The notes under the pieces are model-generated. The model searched no databases. It saw nothing but the letters and a program-made list of their open reading frames with translations, and was not told the DNA's origin. Positions 12,334-20,231 of a DNA stretch of 21,251 bases are shown here, in pieces. The stretch spans positions 1 through 21,251 of IMG/VR virus record IMGVR_UViG_3300024306_000548; one strand, 5' to 3'. The position numbers were made by a program, and so were the translations under genes. The DNA is from a virus. The stretch's first letter is position 1. Each line of letters begins with the position of its first letter.

Positions 12334-12744
12334 ATGTTAGAATGTTTAATTTTAGGTGATAGTATCGCAGTTGGAACAGCTAACGTTCGCAAAGAATGCG
12401 TGAGTTATAGTGTTGGCGGAATCAATACTAACGGATGGAATAAAAAATTTTCCGATAAAGAATTATTGGCCGGAACAGTTATTATTAGTTTGGGCACTAA
12501 CGATCATAGCGGAGTCCATACTTTTAAAGAATTGAGTGCAATGAGATCTCGTGTAACGGCATCTCGTGTATATTGGATTCTTCCTCCCTGCAATGACAAA
12601 TTCTGTAAGCCTCATGTAAATGACGTTGTAGAAATTATTGCTCGCAGTCGCGGTGATATCGTTATCAAAACGGATCGACTACAAAAAGATGCTATTCATC
12701 CTAGCTGGGCAGGCTATAAAGAACTAGCGGAGAAAACACGTTGA
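12334..12744 (+). CDS. Small SGNH/GDSL hydrolase
   Basis: 136 aa with the conserved blocks: LGDSI (catalytic Ser10), VGG around residue 28, LGTND (54-57), and DAIHPSWAGY with D119 and H122 completing the triad. It is shorter than typical bacterial SGNH esterases (~180-200) but all blocks are present. No signal peptide, so it is cytoplasmic. SD AAAGG. It overlaps the next start (TTGA). Substrate unknown; removal of acyl groups from glycans fits the neighbouring sugar genes. Confidence 0.85.
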   Translation: MLECLILGDSIAVGTANVRKECVSYSVGGINTNGWNKKFSDKELLAGTVIISLGTNDHSGVHTFKELSAMRSRVTASRVYWILPPCNDKFCKPHVNDVVEIIARSRGDIVIKTDRLQKDAIHPSWAGYKELAEKTR

Positions 12745-13709
12745 ACATTTTAGTAACAGGTGGCCTAGGACTTATCGGCCATAATGTCGTTAGAAAATTA
12801 GAAGAACAAGGGCATACTGTGGTTGTCTATGATAACATGACCAACTATGGTATTATTCCTCAAGAAGAAATCAATCATCTAATTCAAGAACGCAGGAAGT
12901 TTATCAAGCATTCTGAAATACACGAAATGGACATCCTGCAAGTGAGCATGTTTGATTGGTTGCTGCCCAAACACAACATCGAAGCAATCATACATCTTGC
13001 TTCATTTCCTCGGCAGAAAGTTGTTAATGCCAATCCCTGTTGGGGCAGCACAGTTATGAGCACTGGACTATTGGCCTTACTTGAAAAGGCTGTCCAGCAC
13101 GGTGTTCGTAGATTTACCTATGCCAGCTCTAGTATGGTGTATGGCGACTTTCAAGATTTCGTCACAGAAGATGCTATTTGTCGTCCTCAAGGACAATACG
13201 GTATTCTTAAACTAGCAGGCGAATGGCTAGTCAAAGACTACACTCGTAAGCATGGTATCGAACATACTATCCTAAGACCAAGTGCCGTGTATGGCCCACT
13301 TGATGTAGAAGATCGTGTCATCTCAAAGTTCTTGCTCACTGCCATGCGAGGAGAAACACTTAAGGTAAACGGTCCTAACGAAACTCTAGATTTTACCTAT
13401 GTAGATGATGCCGCCAATGGATTTGTTGCTGCCACTCTTTCAGACAAAGCAGCCAACGGCACATACAATATCACCAAAAGTCATAGTAAAACACTTCTAA
13501 GTGCCGCCGAACTTGCAGTAAAATTGGCAGGTCGTGGCAGCATCGAAGTTCGAGATAAAGATGCAGATTTTCCTAGTCGCGGAGCATTAGATATTACCCG
13601 AGCCCGAAATGACTTTGGATTTGATCCAAAAGTAGATGTAGATGAAGGATTCCAAATTTACTACGATTGGCTCAAAAATGATCCTTATTTTGGTGTTGAC
13701 AAACGCTGA
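12741..13709 (+). CDS. NAD-dependent epimerase/dehydratase (extended SDR)
   Basis: 322 aa. The N-terminal Rossmann motif is GGLGLIG (7-13), with acidic VVYDN after strand two selecting NAD. The catalytic set is SSS then YGILK (Tyr and Lys about residues 154-158). Later LRPSAVYGP and DFTYVDDAANG are typical of the nucleotide-sugar epimerase branch. Start TTG 12741 overlaps the SGNH stop by TTGA, and the Rossmann strand MNILVTGG begins right there. It probably makes a nucleotide sugar for a glycosyltransferase; the substrate is not determinable. A promoter for the next gene is embedded in its 3' end. Confidence 0.92.
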   Translation: MNILVTGGLGLIGHNVVRKLEEQGHTVVVYDNMTNYGIIPQEEINHLIQERRKFIKHSEIHEMDILQVSMFDWLLPKHNIEAIIHLASFPRQKVVNANPCWGSTVMSTGLLALLEKAVQHGVRRFTYASSSMVYGDFQDFVTEDAICRPQGQYGILKLAGEWLVKDYTRKHGIEHTILRPSAVYGPLDVEDRVISKFLLTAMRGETLKVNGPNETLDFTYVDDAANGFVAATLSDKAANGTYNITKSHSKTLLSAAELAVKLAGRGSIEVRDKDADFPSRGALDITRARNDFGFDPKVDVDEGFQIYYDWLKNDPYFGVDKR

Positions 13710-13724
13710 CAAAGAAGTTATACT
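13696..13724 (+). promoter_or_regulatory. Consensus sigma70-like promoter
   Basis: TTGACA (13696-13701), 17-bp spacer, TATACT (13719-13724), near-ideal, overlapping the stop of the SDR gene. Drives the gene at 13755. Confidence 0.75.
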
Positions 13725-13754
13725 ATCCTTACAGTAAATTTTTAGGAGAATACT

Positions 13755-14144
13755 TTGAGTATGCATTTGGAAGGTCCGTGGTTGTCAACTACAGGCAAGA
13801 AAAAAGGCAAACAAAAGTTTCGCAATGCCGATCAGGCAAGAAAGGCTAGACAATTGGACGAAAGTTGGAAAGACCTGCTCAAACGTCATGGTATTGAGCA
13901 AGAAGAAAAAAGACGCAAACGTGCATTGTCGTCTGGGACTTATGTGCCAAAATCAGAACCATTTCGTAGAGAAACTCCTCACATTCCTAGTTTGGATCCT
14001 ACTAATATGGCTCCTTGTCTCAAAGCACCAGACAAAGTTTATACGGGCACCTTGATTAAAGGTATTGGCACCATGCACAAGAGCAATGCCGTTCCTATCT
14101 TTTCGGACGAAGAAGCAGTTGAAATTGCCAAAATGCGTCGATAA
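13755..14144 (+). CDS. Basic phage protein, unknown (129 aa)
   Basis: Begins at TTG 13755 (AGGAGA 6 bases ahead) or ATG 13761. It reads MHLEGPWLSTTGKKKGKQKF, then a Lys/Arg-rich helical stretch (QARKARQLDESWKDLL, EEKRRKRAL), a Pro-rich middle, and TGTLIKGIGTMHKSNAVPIFSDEEAVEIAKMRR. I have the impression of similar proteins in other large phages but no function. The basic helix suggests nucleic-acid contact (inference). Confidence 0.82.
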   Translation: MSMHLEGPWLSTTGKKKGKQKFRNADQARKARQLDESWKDLLKRHGIEQEEKRRKRALSSGTYVPKSEPFRRETPHIPSLDPTNMAPCLKAPDKVYTGTLIKGIGTMHKSNAVPIFSDEEAVEIAKMRR

Positions 14145-14157
14145 TCATCGGTTTTCG

Positions 14158-14166
14158 TGCTATAAT
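14158..14166 (+). promoter_or_regulatory. Extended -10 promoter
   Basis: TGCTATAAT fits the TGnTATAAT extended -10 pattern with no -35 at 16-18 bp. Start about 14173, giving a 55-base leader to ATG 14228. Confidence 0.45.
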
Positions 14167-14227
14167 ATGAAAGATGAGCTATATAAATTTACGTTTCGCA
14201 AAGAAACTAAGATAGTAGGTCCAAAGT

Positions 14228-14398
14228 ATGTCAAAAGCAGAAAAGGATCCGCGAGTCTTGGCCTATGAGAAACCCGTGAGATTCGGGCGGTCAAGTTCGC
14301 CAAAGGCACATGAGTTATGAGATCATGCGTCCAATGGAGACAACTACACGAACCCAGGGTTCTTTCAAGAGCCTCGTGAAGTTACTCCCCTAATGTAA
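14228..14398 (+). pseudogene. Short phage ORF interrupted by in-frame TGA (56 codons)
   Basis: ATG 14228 reads MSKAEKDPRVLAYEKPVRFG then RSSSPKAHEL, TGA at 14318-14320, then continues DHASNGDNYTNPGFFQEPRE and VTPLM to TAA 14396-14398. Both halves look protein-like, and the second half has no start codon of its own in frame before its end. TGG (Trp) would become TGA by one change. It may be a recent nonsense mutation, a sequencing error, or UGA readthrough. A 30-aa truncated product would otherwise be made. The same DNA can also fold strongly as RNA (14336-14388), so a non-coding role is the competing view. Confidence 0.45.
14336..14388 (+). other. Long imperfect hairpin
   Basis: GGAG, AACT and CACGA (14336-14351) pair in register with TCGTG, AGTT and CTCC (14374-14388), separated by one- or two-base bulges. 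Inside, GGTTCT (14358-14363) pairs with AGAGCC (14368-14373) around TTCA. It lies within the second half of the TGA-interrupted ORF. Confidence 0.4.
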
Positions 14399-14399
14399 T

Positions 14400-14415
14400 G
14401 TTGTAGCAATACAAC
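14400..14415 (+). promoter_or_regulatory. GNRA-capped hairpin before SleB gene SD
   Basis: GTTGTA/TACAAC with a GCAA tetraloop, 8 bases ahead of the SD AAAGGAGG. No T run follows, so it is not a terminator; it may stabilise or expose the ribosome site. Confidence 0.45.
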
Positions 14416-14435
14416 ACCAAGTGAAAGGAGGACTT

Positions 14436-14990
14436 ATGGAAAAGTCAATTCGTTTTGTATCCTATTTTTTAGGATTTTTAGCAGTAGCCTTTTTGGTTCA
14501 ATATCTAACCACAACCAAATTTGCTACATTGAAAGAAAAGAACGGCTATTACAGCCAGGATGTTGTTTCGATTAAAACTCGAGAGCAACAATTAGATTGT
14601 TTAGCATTAAACATCTATCGCGAAGCAGGCTATGAGCCTTTTGAAGGAAAGGTAGCTGTCGCTCAAGTCACCCTAAATCGAGTTCAAGCTGGTAAGTTTG
14701 GTAAAGATGTCTGTGGTGTCGTATACCAAAAAAATGTCATTATGGAAAAGGTTGTATGTCAATTCTCATGGGCTTGCGACCATTCTGCAAAGACAAGACC
14801 AGTAAACAAGGAGGCTTACAATGAAAGCTACGAAGTCGCAAAAAAAGTTCTTTTGGAAGGATTTAGATTATCTGTTCTCAAAGATGCTCTGTATTATCAT
14901 GCCACCTATGTCAACCCAAGATGGCCGTTGGAAAAGATTGGGCAAATAGGTCAACACATTTTTTATAAAGGAAAGGAAACCAAAATATGA
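14436..14990 (+). CDS. SleB/CwlJ-type cell-wall hydrolase with N-terminal membrane anchor
   Basis: 184 aa from ATG 14436, chosen because SD AAAGGAGG precedes it; the upstream GTG lies within the SD. Residues ~6-24 form one membrane segment (VSYFLGFLAVAFLVQYL), like signal-arrest endolysins. Residues ~50-180 match the Hydrolase_2 (SleB) domain: DCLALNIYREAGYEPFEGKV with the catalytic Glu, AVAQVTLNRV, CGVVYQ, CQFSW and ALYYHA. The family acts as a lytic transglycosylase on peptidoglycan. Followed with ATGA overlap by a small multi-pass membrane protein, which forms a likely lysis pair. Confidence 0.9.
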   Translation: MEKSIRFVSYFLGFLAVAFLVQYLTTTKFATLKEKNGYYSQDVVSIKTREQQLDCLALNIYREAGYEPFEGKVAVAQVTLNRVQAGKFGKDVCGVVYQKNVIMEKVVCQFSWACDHSAKTRPVNKEAYNESYEVAKKVLLEGFRLSVLKDALYYHATYVNPRWPLEKIGQIGQHIFYKGKETKI

Positions 14991-15289
14991 TCGACAACAT
15001 CAACAAACTCAAAGAGTTCGTTCAAACCAAAATTTCTGTAATCTCTTCTGAAACATTTGGTTGGTTGGCAGCGATTGTATTACACGCTTCTACCGTTCCA
15101 AGCCTACTAGCAGTAATGGCTGGACTCACAGACAGACTGCCAGGCGTAGACCTAGTTCTACTAGTTTGGACAGGCCTTACACTATTGTTTATCAAAGCAG
15201 CTATCCAAAAAGATATGCTCAATATTGTTACTATCGGAGTTGGCTTTATTATTCAAGCAACAATGATGGCACTAATTTTCTTTAAATGA
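14987..15289 (+). CDS. Small multi-pass membrane protein, possible holin
   Basis: 100 aa with about three hydrophobic segments (residues ~25-46, ~53-71, ~77-99) after an amphipathic, charged N-terminus (MIDNINKLKEFVQTKISV). No family recognised. Size, topology and placement directly behind a SAR-like cell-wall hydrolase with ATGA coupling suggest a holin or pinholin. That is inference from context. Overlaps the next gene by ATGA. Confidence 0.7.
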   Translation: MIDNINKLKEFVQTKISVISSETFGWLAAIVLHASTVPSLLAVMAGLTDRLPGVDLVLLVWTGLTLLFIKAAIQKDMLNIVTIGVGFIIQATMMALIFFK

Positions 15290-15834
15290 TAGACGTTATT
15301 GAAGATCTTGCTCCAAAATCTCTTGCAGATAAATTGGAGCAAGTTTTTTCCGACGATGATTGTGTTTGGAACTTATCTCCTAGTTGCGGAGGATACGGGG
15401 AAACTTATGTGTCTAATGGAGTTAAAATTTTAGACACTCATCAAATGTATCATACACTAGTTGTTGATAATCTACCAAAATCTGCAATTACAGCTCTTGC
15501 TCTTTGCGTTTCGTTTTTTCTAGAACAAAGAACAGGAATATTTCCAAAACATTTTAGTAGAGTGAAAGCCAACTTGTTATTTCCTATGTTCGAGGATGAA
15601 ATTCAATGTCATCCATTACATACTGATCGAGAAGAAGCTGAATCAAAATCAATGATCTATTATGTTAACGATAGCGATGGTCCTACAAGATTTTTTGACG
15701 AACACGGTAATATTATTAAAACTGTTTATCCAAAAAAAGGAACGGCTGTATTATTTCCGTCCAATACAATCCACGCTAGTTCCTGTCCAATCAATAGTTC
15801 AAAGCGCATAGTGATTAACTATGTTTTCTTTTAA
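15286..15834 (+). CDS. 2-oxoglutarate/Fe(II)-dependent oxygenase
   Basis: 182 aa with the HxD...H iron facial triad: HPLHTD (H112, D114) and TIHASS (H163). R174 in SSKRIVINYVF is the candidate 2OG-binding arginine. The core GTAVLFPSNTIH and YYVNDSDGPTRFF match the prolyl-hydroxylase-like 2OG family common in T4-like marine phages. Substrate unknown; protein, lipid A or DNA modification are all possible. Coupled by ATGA to the membrane protein, although this may be only compaction. Ends with no terminator; a new promoter follows 23 bases later. Confidence 0.9.
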   Translation: MIDVIEDLAPKSLADKLEQVFSDDDCVWNLSPSCGGYGETYVSNGVKILDTHQMYHTLVVDNLPKSAITALALCVSFFLEQRTGIFPKHFSRVKANLLFPMFEDEIQCHPLHTDREEAESKSMIYYVNDSDGPTRFFDEHGNIIKTVYPKKGTAVLFPSNTIHASSCPINSSKRIVINYVFF

Positions 15835-15856
15835 TCTATTTTGGTGATTATTGTAG

Positions 15857-15885
15857 TTGACTTTGGTTGGCGGTGATGCTATACT
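15857..15885 (+). promoter_or_regulatory. Consensus sigma70-like promoter of lipoprotein cluster
   Basis: TTGACT (15857-15862), 17-bp spacer, TATACT (15880-15885), preceded by TGC as an extended -10. Leader of about 30 bases with SD AAAGG. Confidence 0.78.
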
Positions 15886-15920
15886 AACAATGTCGTAATT
15901 CACACACAGAAAGGCAGTTT

Positions 15921-16400
15921 ATGAAAAAGGCAATCGCAGTAGGCATTTTGGCAGCAGCCATTACTGGTTGTTCGTCAATGAAAGATATTCCAGATCGCAA
16001 GACTTATGCTCAGCCGTCTTGGTATCAAGATTGTGCTCAAGAAGGCGTCAAGGGTTGGTTCTGGTGGAAAGAAGATATGGTCTATGCTTGTGGTGCAGGT
16101 GAGTCAGCTTATGCACAGGCCGCTGAAGAGCAAATGGACGCAATCGCTATGAATAACTTTGCTAAACGCATCAATGGCACAGTTAACAGCGAAACTATAA
16201 TTGATATCAAAGACGATAAGAAAACTACTCGAACTTTGATTTCTTACAAAGTAGACAACACAGCTATCCGTAAACACGTCAAGACTGAAAAAGGTCACTT
16301 CACTATGAACGGACGTCATTACACTTATGTTCGTCTTGAAATGAAGAAAGAGACTTTCGAACAGTTGATCGCTGAAGCTAAAGCACAGAAAGCACAATAA
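15921..16400 (+). CDS. Lipoprotein, LPP20-like
   Basis: 159 aa. Signal peptide MKKAIAVGILAAAITGCSS with lipobox ITGC, so mature lipid-anchored Cys16-type N-terminus. The domain has the LPP20 look: ACGAGESAYAQAAEEQMDAIA, NFAKRINGTVNSETI, RTLISYKVDN and YTYVRLEMKKETFEQL. Mature residue 2 is Ser, which favours outer-membrane sorting. Tyr/Trp-rich segment after the Cys (SWYQDCAQEGVKGWFWW). Function of the family is unclear. The stop overlaps the next start (TAATG). Confidence 0.82.
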   Translation: MKKAIAVGILAAAITGCSSMKDIPDRKTYAQPSWYQDCAQEGVKGWFWWKEDMVYACGAGESAYAQAAEEQMDAIAMNNFAKRINGTVNSETIIDIKDDKKTTRTLISYKVDNTAIRKHVKTEKGHFTMNGRHYTYVRLEMKKETFEQLIAEAKAQKAQ

Positions 16401-16753
16401 TGGACGGCTACAAAGTCAAAGAACTGATGTGGCTAATCGTTCTAGGTCTAATAGTTGTCATCTACTTGACAGGGTGTAGTTCTGCTCCTAGAGTGCAGGC
16501 ACAACAACCTCAATACTGTTACACCAGTCAAACCATTCAAACTGAAAATGGTGAACGTGTCAATAGTAGAACTCAAGTAGAATGCACAGATGACCAAGTT
16601 AAAAGGCTAACTGTCGCTCGTGTTGGTTTATCAAAAAATTGTGGTTATTTTACTAGTTGGATGAAGAAGGGTGGTCAGGATGTTCAATACCGTGCGATCA
16701 GTTGCCAGTTGCCTGATGGTAGCTGGGAAATTGTTGATACTTACGGTCAGTAG
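16400..16753 (+). CDS. Second lipoprotein, surface-antigen-like C-terminus
   Basis: 117 aa. The N-terminus MDGYKVKELMWLIVLGLIVV leads to a lipobox LTGCSS. The C-terminal half (KNCGYFTSWMKKGGQDVQYR, then AISCQLPDGSWEIVD) resembles the Cys...Cys-x-PDGSW ending of small bacterial surface-antigen domains. It is the only gene in the window that ends in TAG (16751-16753); a suppressed read would add just 10 residues to a second TAG. The next gene starts 74 bases inside it. Confidence 0.82.
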   Translation: MDGYKVKELMWLIVLGLIVVIYLTGCSSAPRVQAQQPQYCYTSQTIQTENGERVNSRTQVECTDDQVKRLTVARVGLSKNCGYFTSWMKKGGQDVQYRAISCQLPDGSWEIVDTYGQ

Positions 16754-17111
16754 TCCCGTATTTGCCAACGACATAGAAGAACCTAGATTCTTTGAATATC
16801 GTAATGGAGGTTTTATGAACCGCCTTACTGATATTAGTTTTGGGTGGTTTAAGACATTAGATGACGAACAAAAGGTTTCTTATAACCAAGCATTAGCTCA
16901 TGCAGTTTTTTATGCTAATAATGGAGAACCAGTTCGGTGGTATAAAAAAGATGCCAGTGGTGTTATTGTTCCAGCAATGACATGGCCAAGTGGTGCTGGG
17001 TATTGTCGTAGAATGCACATACAGGCCATTGCATACGGGGTAGAAAAAACAATGTCGGCTACTGCCTGTTTTAACGATGTAGATAATCGATGGACATGGG
17101 TAGGTAAATAA
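16680..17111 (+). CDS. Secreted protein, surface-antigen-like
   Basis: 143 aa from ATG 16680 (AAGG 9 bases ahead). This start gives a clean signal peptide MFNTVRSVASCLMVAGKLLI..SSPVFA cleaved before NDIEEP; alternative starts lose it. The mature part has TDISFGWFKTLDDEQKVSYN and a C-terminal CRRMHIQAIAYGVEK..ATACF..WTWV, which parallels the Cys...Cys-PDGSW end of the preceding lipoprotein. The two may be distant relatives. It overlaps that gene by 74 bases in another frame, an unusually long coding overlap here. Likely periplasmic. Confidence 0.78.
   Translation: MFNTVRSVASCLMVAGKLLILTVSSPVFANDIEEPRFFEYRNGGFMNRLTDISFGWFKTLDDEQKVSYNQALAHAVFYANNGEPVRWYKKDASGVIVPAMTWPSGAGYCRRMHIQAIAYGVEKTMSATACFNDVDNRWTWVGK
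17103..17110 (+). promoter_or_regulatory. T4-type late promoter candidate, nearly leaderless
   Basis: GGTAAATA overlaps the stop of the previous gene; the T4-like start would be about 17116 and ATG is 17118. No SD is near that ATG. Confidence 0.45.
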
Positions 17112-17117
17112 TTTTTC

Positions 17118-18539
17118 ATGAGAATACAAAATAGTGATAAACTTATAGCCTATTTGGCACTGGTAAGCGGATTATCAATATCCGCTGTCGCCATTTATTA
17201 TAGCGTAGCTGGCCTAATGGCTATTTTTGCTGCCGCGGCAATACCTATTATGATTATGGGTGTTGTTTTGGAAATAGGCAAATTGTCAGCCACTGTTTGG
17301 TTAAAACAGAATTGGTTAAGAGCTCCTCGGTTCCTTAAGACATATTTGTTGTTAGCCATAATGTCGTTGATGTTATTAACATCGATGGGTATTTTTGGTT
17401 ACCTTTCGAAAGCACATCTGGATCAAGCGATTCCTACAGGTGATGTTGCGGCCAAGGTGTCGTTACTAGACGAAAAGATTAAAACAGAAAAAGACAATAT
17501 CGAAACTGCTAGAACTGCGTTAAAGCAGATGGATGCACAAGTAGATGCTAGACTTAGTCGCAGTGATGACGAAAAAGGTGCAGAACGTGCTGTTCAAATA
17601 CGTAGACAGCAACAGGCAGAGCGAGGACGCTTACAAAAAGAAATTGGTGATGCTCAGGCTCGTATTGCTAAACTAAATGAAGAACGTGCTCCTATAGCTG
17701 CTGAACTTCGCAAAGTAGAAGCAGAAGTTGGTCCAATCAAATATATTGCCGCACTAATCTACGGTGACAATCCAGATGGTGATCTATTAGAACGTGCTGT
17801 TCGCTGGGTTATTATTGTTATCGTTTTGGTATTCGATCCTCTTGCAGTTATTCTATTATTAGCAAGTCAATATAGTTTTGCTTGGTTCCGTGCTCAAAAT
17901 GAAGAAGATGAATCTAAACCGATTGAAAAGAAAGAAGAGCCGGAACACGACGATGGATTTAAATTCCTAGCCGATGACGAAGATCTGTATCCAGAAGGCA
18001 AACCAGTAACCTCAAATGATCCTCATCCAGTGGGATGGATGTATCCCAAATATGCCAACATCCAAGATTATCGTGTAGAGGATGCCGACGATGAAACATC
18101 AGACGGTATCGTTCCTCATACACCTAATCTAGAAGTAATCAATAATGTAGATCTTGAACCAAAATTTGACGAGAAAAAACCTCTAGAAGAATGGAACGAA
18201 ATGATTGCTGAAGCCGAAAAGGCCGTGCAAGAAGAAGAGGATCACGAAATCATTGCTCAGGCATCGCATTCTGAAAAAGAAGCTATGTCAAAGTGGAAGG
18301 CAGAGCATCCAGATAGTAGTTTAAAACACCAACGTAAACTATTAGAAAGAGGAATGATCGAAGAGCTACCCTGGATGAAATATCTAAAAGCTCAACCAGA
18401 TTTCTCAGACGACGAAGCAGCCGAAGAAGCTGCTAAATGGGCACAAGAACAACTAGAAAAGAAAAAGAGCGGATATGTGCAAAATGCCGAACAAAGCGAA
18501 AAAACAATTTGGCAGAGAGTGCAGGACGCTAAAAAATGA
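17118..18539 (+). CDS. Large membrane protein with coiled coil and acidic tail
   Basis: 473 aa. Membrane segments at about residues 10-30, 34-51 and 74-95, then a periplasmic or cytoplasmic coiled coil (~112-195: LLDEKIKTEKDNIETARTAL, RGRLQKEIGDAQARIAKLNE). A further segment (~228-250: VRWVIIVIVLVFDPLAVILL) is followed by a long acidic Glu/Asp-rich tail with HQRKLLERGMIEELPWMKYL near the end. I believe similar proteins occur in T4-like marine phages without known function. It might organise the host membrane or sense lysis; this is speculation. The stop is coupled to the next gene by ATGA. Confidence 0.85.
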   Translation: MRIQNSDKLIAYLALVSGLSISAVAIYYSVAGLMAIFAAAAIPIMIMGVVLEIGKLSATVWLKQNWLRAPRFLKTYLLLAIMSLMLLTSMGIFGYLSKAHLDQAIPTGDVAAKVSLLDEKIKTEKDNIETARTALKQMDAQVDARLSRSDDEKGAERAVQIRRQQQAERGRLQKEIGDAQARIAKLNEERAPIAAELRKVEAEVGPIKYIAALIYGDNPDGDLLERAVRWVIIVIVLVFDPLAVILLLASQYSFAWFRAQNEEDESKPIEKKEEPEHDDGFKFLADDEDLYPEGKPVTSNDPHPVGWMYPKYANIQDYRVEDADDETSDGIVPHTPNLEVINNVDLEPKFDEKKPLEEWNEMIAEAEKAVQEEEDHEIIAQASHSEKEAMSKWKAEHPDSSLKHQRKLLERGMIEELPWMKYLKAQPDFSDDEAAEEAAKWAQEQLEKKKSGYVQNAEQSEKTIWQRVQDAKK

Positions 18540-18928
18540 CTGACAGAATTCTAGTAGTAACCCCTCCAGACGATATCTTACTACAGGGTATCAGAATATT
18601 GCATGTCGATCTAAACGAAGAACAAAGTTCTATCGTATCTAACGCACTAATGCAAACCGACTTACCACACAATATCATTAATTACGTTTGGAAGATGGGA
18701 GATAAGGTTGATTGGTTATTAGATAAAACCACAAAATCTAATCTCATAATTTTTAATGCCGACGGCCCCTCGGATCCGGGGTTAGACGTTATTTTAGGTT
18801 GGACCGCGGCACAACCACAATCCTATTATTTTGGTAGACTCAGAGATTTACATCAGGCCAATGATCGTGTAATATATAATAGTGATGATATTTTAAACTT
18901 ACTGGAGAAAATCTCAAAACGAACATGA
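18536..18928 (+). CDS. Phage protein, unknown (130 aa)
   Basis: Starts [20 protein letters not shown] by ATGA coupling. Alternating strands and helices ([39 protein letters not shown]) suggest a flavodoxin/receiver-like alpha/beta fold, but no catalytic motif is visible. Coupled by ATGA to bS21. Confidence 0.8.
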   Translation: MTDRILVVTPPDDILLQGIRILHVDLNEEQSSIVSNALMQTDLPHNIINYVWKMGDKVDWLLDKTTKSNLIIFNADGPSDPGLDVILGWTAAQPQSYYFGRLRDLHQANDRVIYNSDDILNLLEKISKRT

Positions 18929-19161
18929 AAAATTATAACCAACACAAAGGAACTGGAGTTACAGTAAAAGAGCATGAGAACATTAATCAAGCTCTAAGAA
19001 GATTTAAAAAGAAAGTAGAAGATTCTGGAGTTCTAGATACTTTAAGAAAGAAAGAATTCTACGAAAAGCCAACTACCGAACGCAAACGTAAAAAAGGTGC
19101 AGCCAAGGCTCGTTGGAAAAAGAAATTGCGTGAGCAACAGCTACCACCAAAACTATTCTAA
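18925..19161 (+). CDS. rpsU: Ribosomal protein bS21, phage copy
   Basis: 78 aa. The core [20 protein letters not shown] then [14 protein letters not shown] is the bS21 signature (E. coli: [34 protein letters not shown]). A basic C-terminal helix [12 protein letters not shown] follows. bS21 sits near the anti-SD of 16S rRNA and is easily exchanged. Phage copies are known from pelagiphages and large phages, where replacement of the host protein is thought to favour phage mRNA. No SD of its own; coupled by ATGA. Confidence 0.95.
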   Translation: MKNYNQHKGTGVTVKEHENINQALRRFKKKVEDSGVLDTLRKKEFYEKPTTERKRKKGAAKARWKKKLREQQLPPKLF

Positions 19162-19173
19162 GAAAGGTTTCAA

Positions 19174-20193
19174 ATGCGTATCGAAGATGAAGTCAAACTA
19201 GACTTCCGTGATGTGCTGATCCGTCCTAAGCGTTCTACTCTTTCGAGTCGCAAAGAAGTAGATCTTAAAAGAACATACAAATTTAAACACAGTGGTTGGG
19301 AATGGACTGGAGTTCCCATCATGGCATCTAACATGGATGGCGTTGGCACGTTGACTATGGCAGAAGCATTGCATGAACATCAAATGTTTACCTGCCTAGT
19401 TAAATCTTATGACGAAGAGGACATCCAAGACACTTTAGGAAAAATTGGAGGTAACTACCTTGCTGTCAGCACAGGGACTAGTGATAGTGACTTTCTAAAA
19501 TTAAGAAGGATCATTAATGCATATCCCGAAATACATTTTATCTGTATTGATGTTGCTAACGGATATCAAGAAAGGTTCGGAGAGTATGTGGCCAAAGTCC
19601 GCACAGCTCTTCCTCATTGCACGATTATTGCCGGTAACGTTGTTACTGCGGACATGACACAGGAGTTAATTTTACGTGGCGCAGATATTGTTAAAGTTGG
19701 GATCGGCCCTGGCAGTGTTTGCACGACTCGTATACAGACTGGGGTTGGGTATCCTCAACTTTCTGCTATCATCGAGTGCGCTGATGCTGCTCATGGCCTT
19801 GGTGGTCATATCGTGGCTGATGGCGGCTGCACTTGCCCCGGTGATGTGGCTAAAGCGTTTGGTGCTGGGGCAGACTTCGTGATGCTAGGCGGTATGCTAG
19901 CCGGGCACGACGAAGGTGGCGGGCAAGTCAAAGATGGAATGATTACATTTTATGGAATGAGTTCTGATACTGCTATGAACAAACATCATGGTGGTGTAGC
20001 AGAATATCGTAGCAGCGAAGGCAGAACGGTTAATATAAAATATAAAGGTCAAGTTCGAGATACAGTATTAGATATTCTCGGAGGACTTCGTTCATCTTGC
20101 ACCTATGTAGGCGCACCAACACTTAAACAATTGTCTAAATGCACTACATTTATTCGTGTTAGTAGACAAATTAATGATGTATTTGTAAAATAA
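19174..20193 (+). CDS. guaC: GMP reductase (IMPDH/GMPR family)
   Basis: 339 aa (E. coli GuaC 347). [16 protein letters not shown], the catalytic-cysteine loop [11 protein letters not shown], then [20 protein letters not shown] and [30 protein letters not shown] and [12 protein letters not shown] are GMP-reductase rather than IMPDH features, and no CBS domains are present. It converts GMP to IMP with NADPH, so it would salvage host guanine nucleotides for dATP/dGTP balance alongside NrdAB. SD AAAGG, ATG 19174. Confidence 0.95.
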   Translation: MRIEDEVKLDFRDVLIRPKRSTLSSRKEVDLKRTYKFKHSGWEWTGVPIMASNMDGVGTLTMAEALHEHQMFTCLVKSYDEEDIQDTLGKIGGNYLAVSTGTSDSDFLKLRRIINAYPEIHFICIDVANGYQERFGEYVAKVRTALPHCTIIAGNVVTADMTQELILRGADIVKVGIGPGSVCTTRIQTGVGYPQLSAIIECADAAHGLGGHIVADGGCTCPGDVAKAFGAGADFVMLGGMLAGHDEGGGQVKDGMITFYGMSSDTAMNKHHGGVAEYRSSEGRTVNIKYKGQVRDTVLDILGGLRSSCTYVGAPTLKQLSKCTTFIRVSRQINDVFVK

Positions 20194-20196
20194 TGC

Positions 20197-20225
20197 TTGA
20201 CTACTATAACAAAAGAAAGTATAAT
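20197..20225 (+). promoter_or_regulatory. Consensus sigma70-like promoter, leaderless start
   Basis: TTGACT (20197-20202), 17-bp spacer, TATAAT (20220-20225). Expected +1 is about 20232, the A of the exonuclease ATG, which has no SD. Confidence 0.75.
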
Positions 20226-20231
20226 AATACT

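Noticed and set aside
14167-14268. 33-codon ORF starting MKDELYKF
   Set aside because: Its ATG touches the -10 box with no SD, it would lie upstream of the predicted transcript start, and it overlaps the better-supported frame at 14228.
16751-16784. Readthrough of the TAG ending the second lipoprotein
   Set aside because: It would add only 10 arginine-rich residues before another TAG and overlaps a gene in another frame; likely a true stop.
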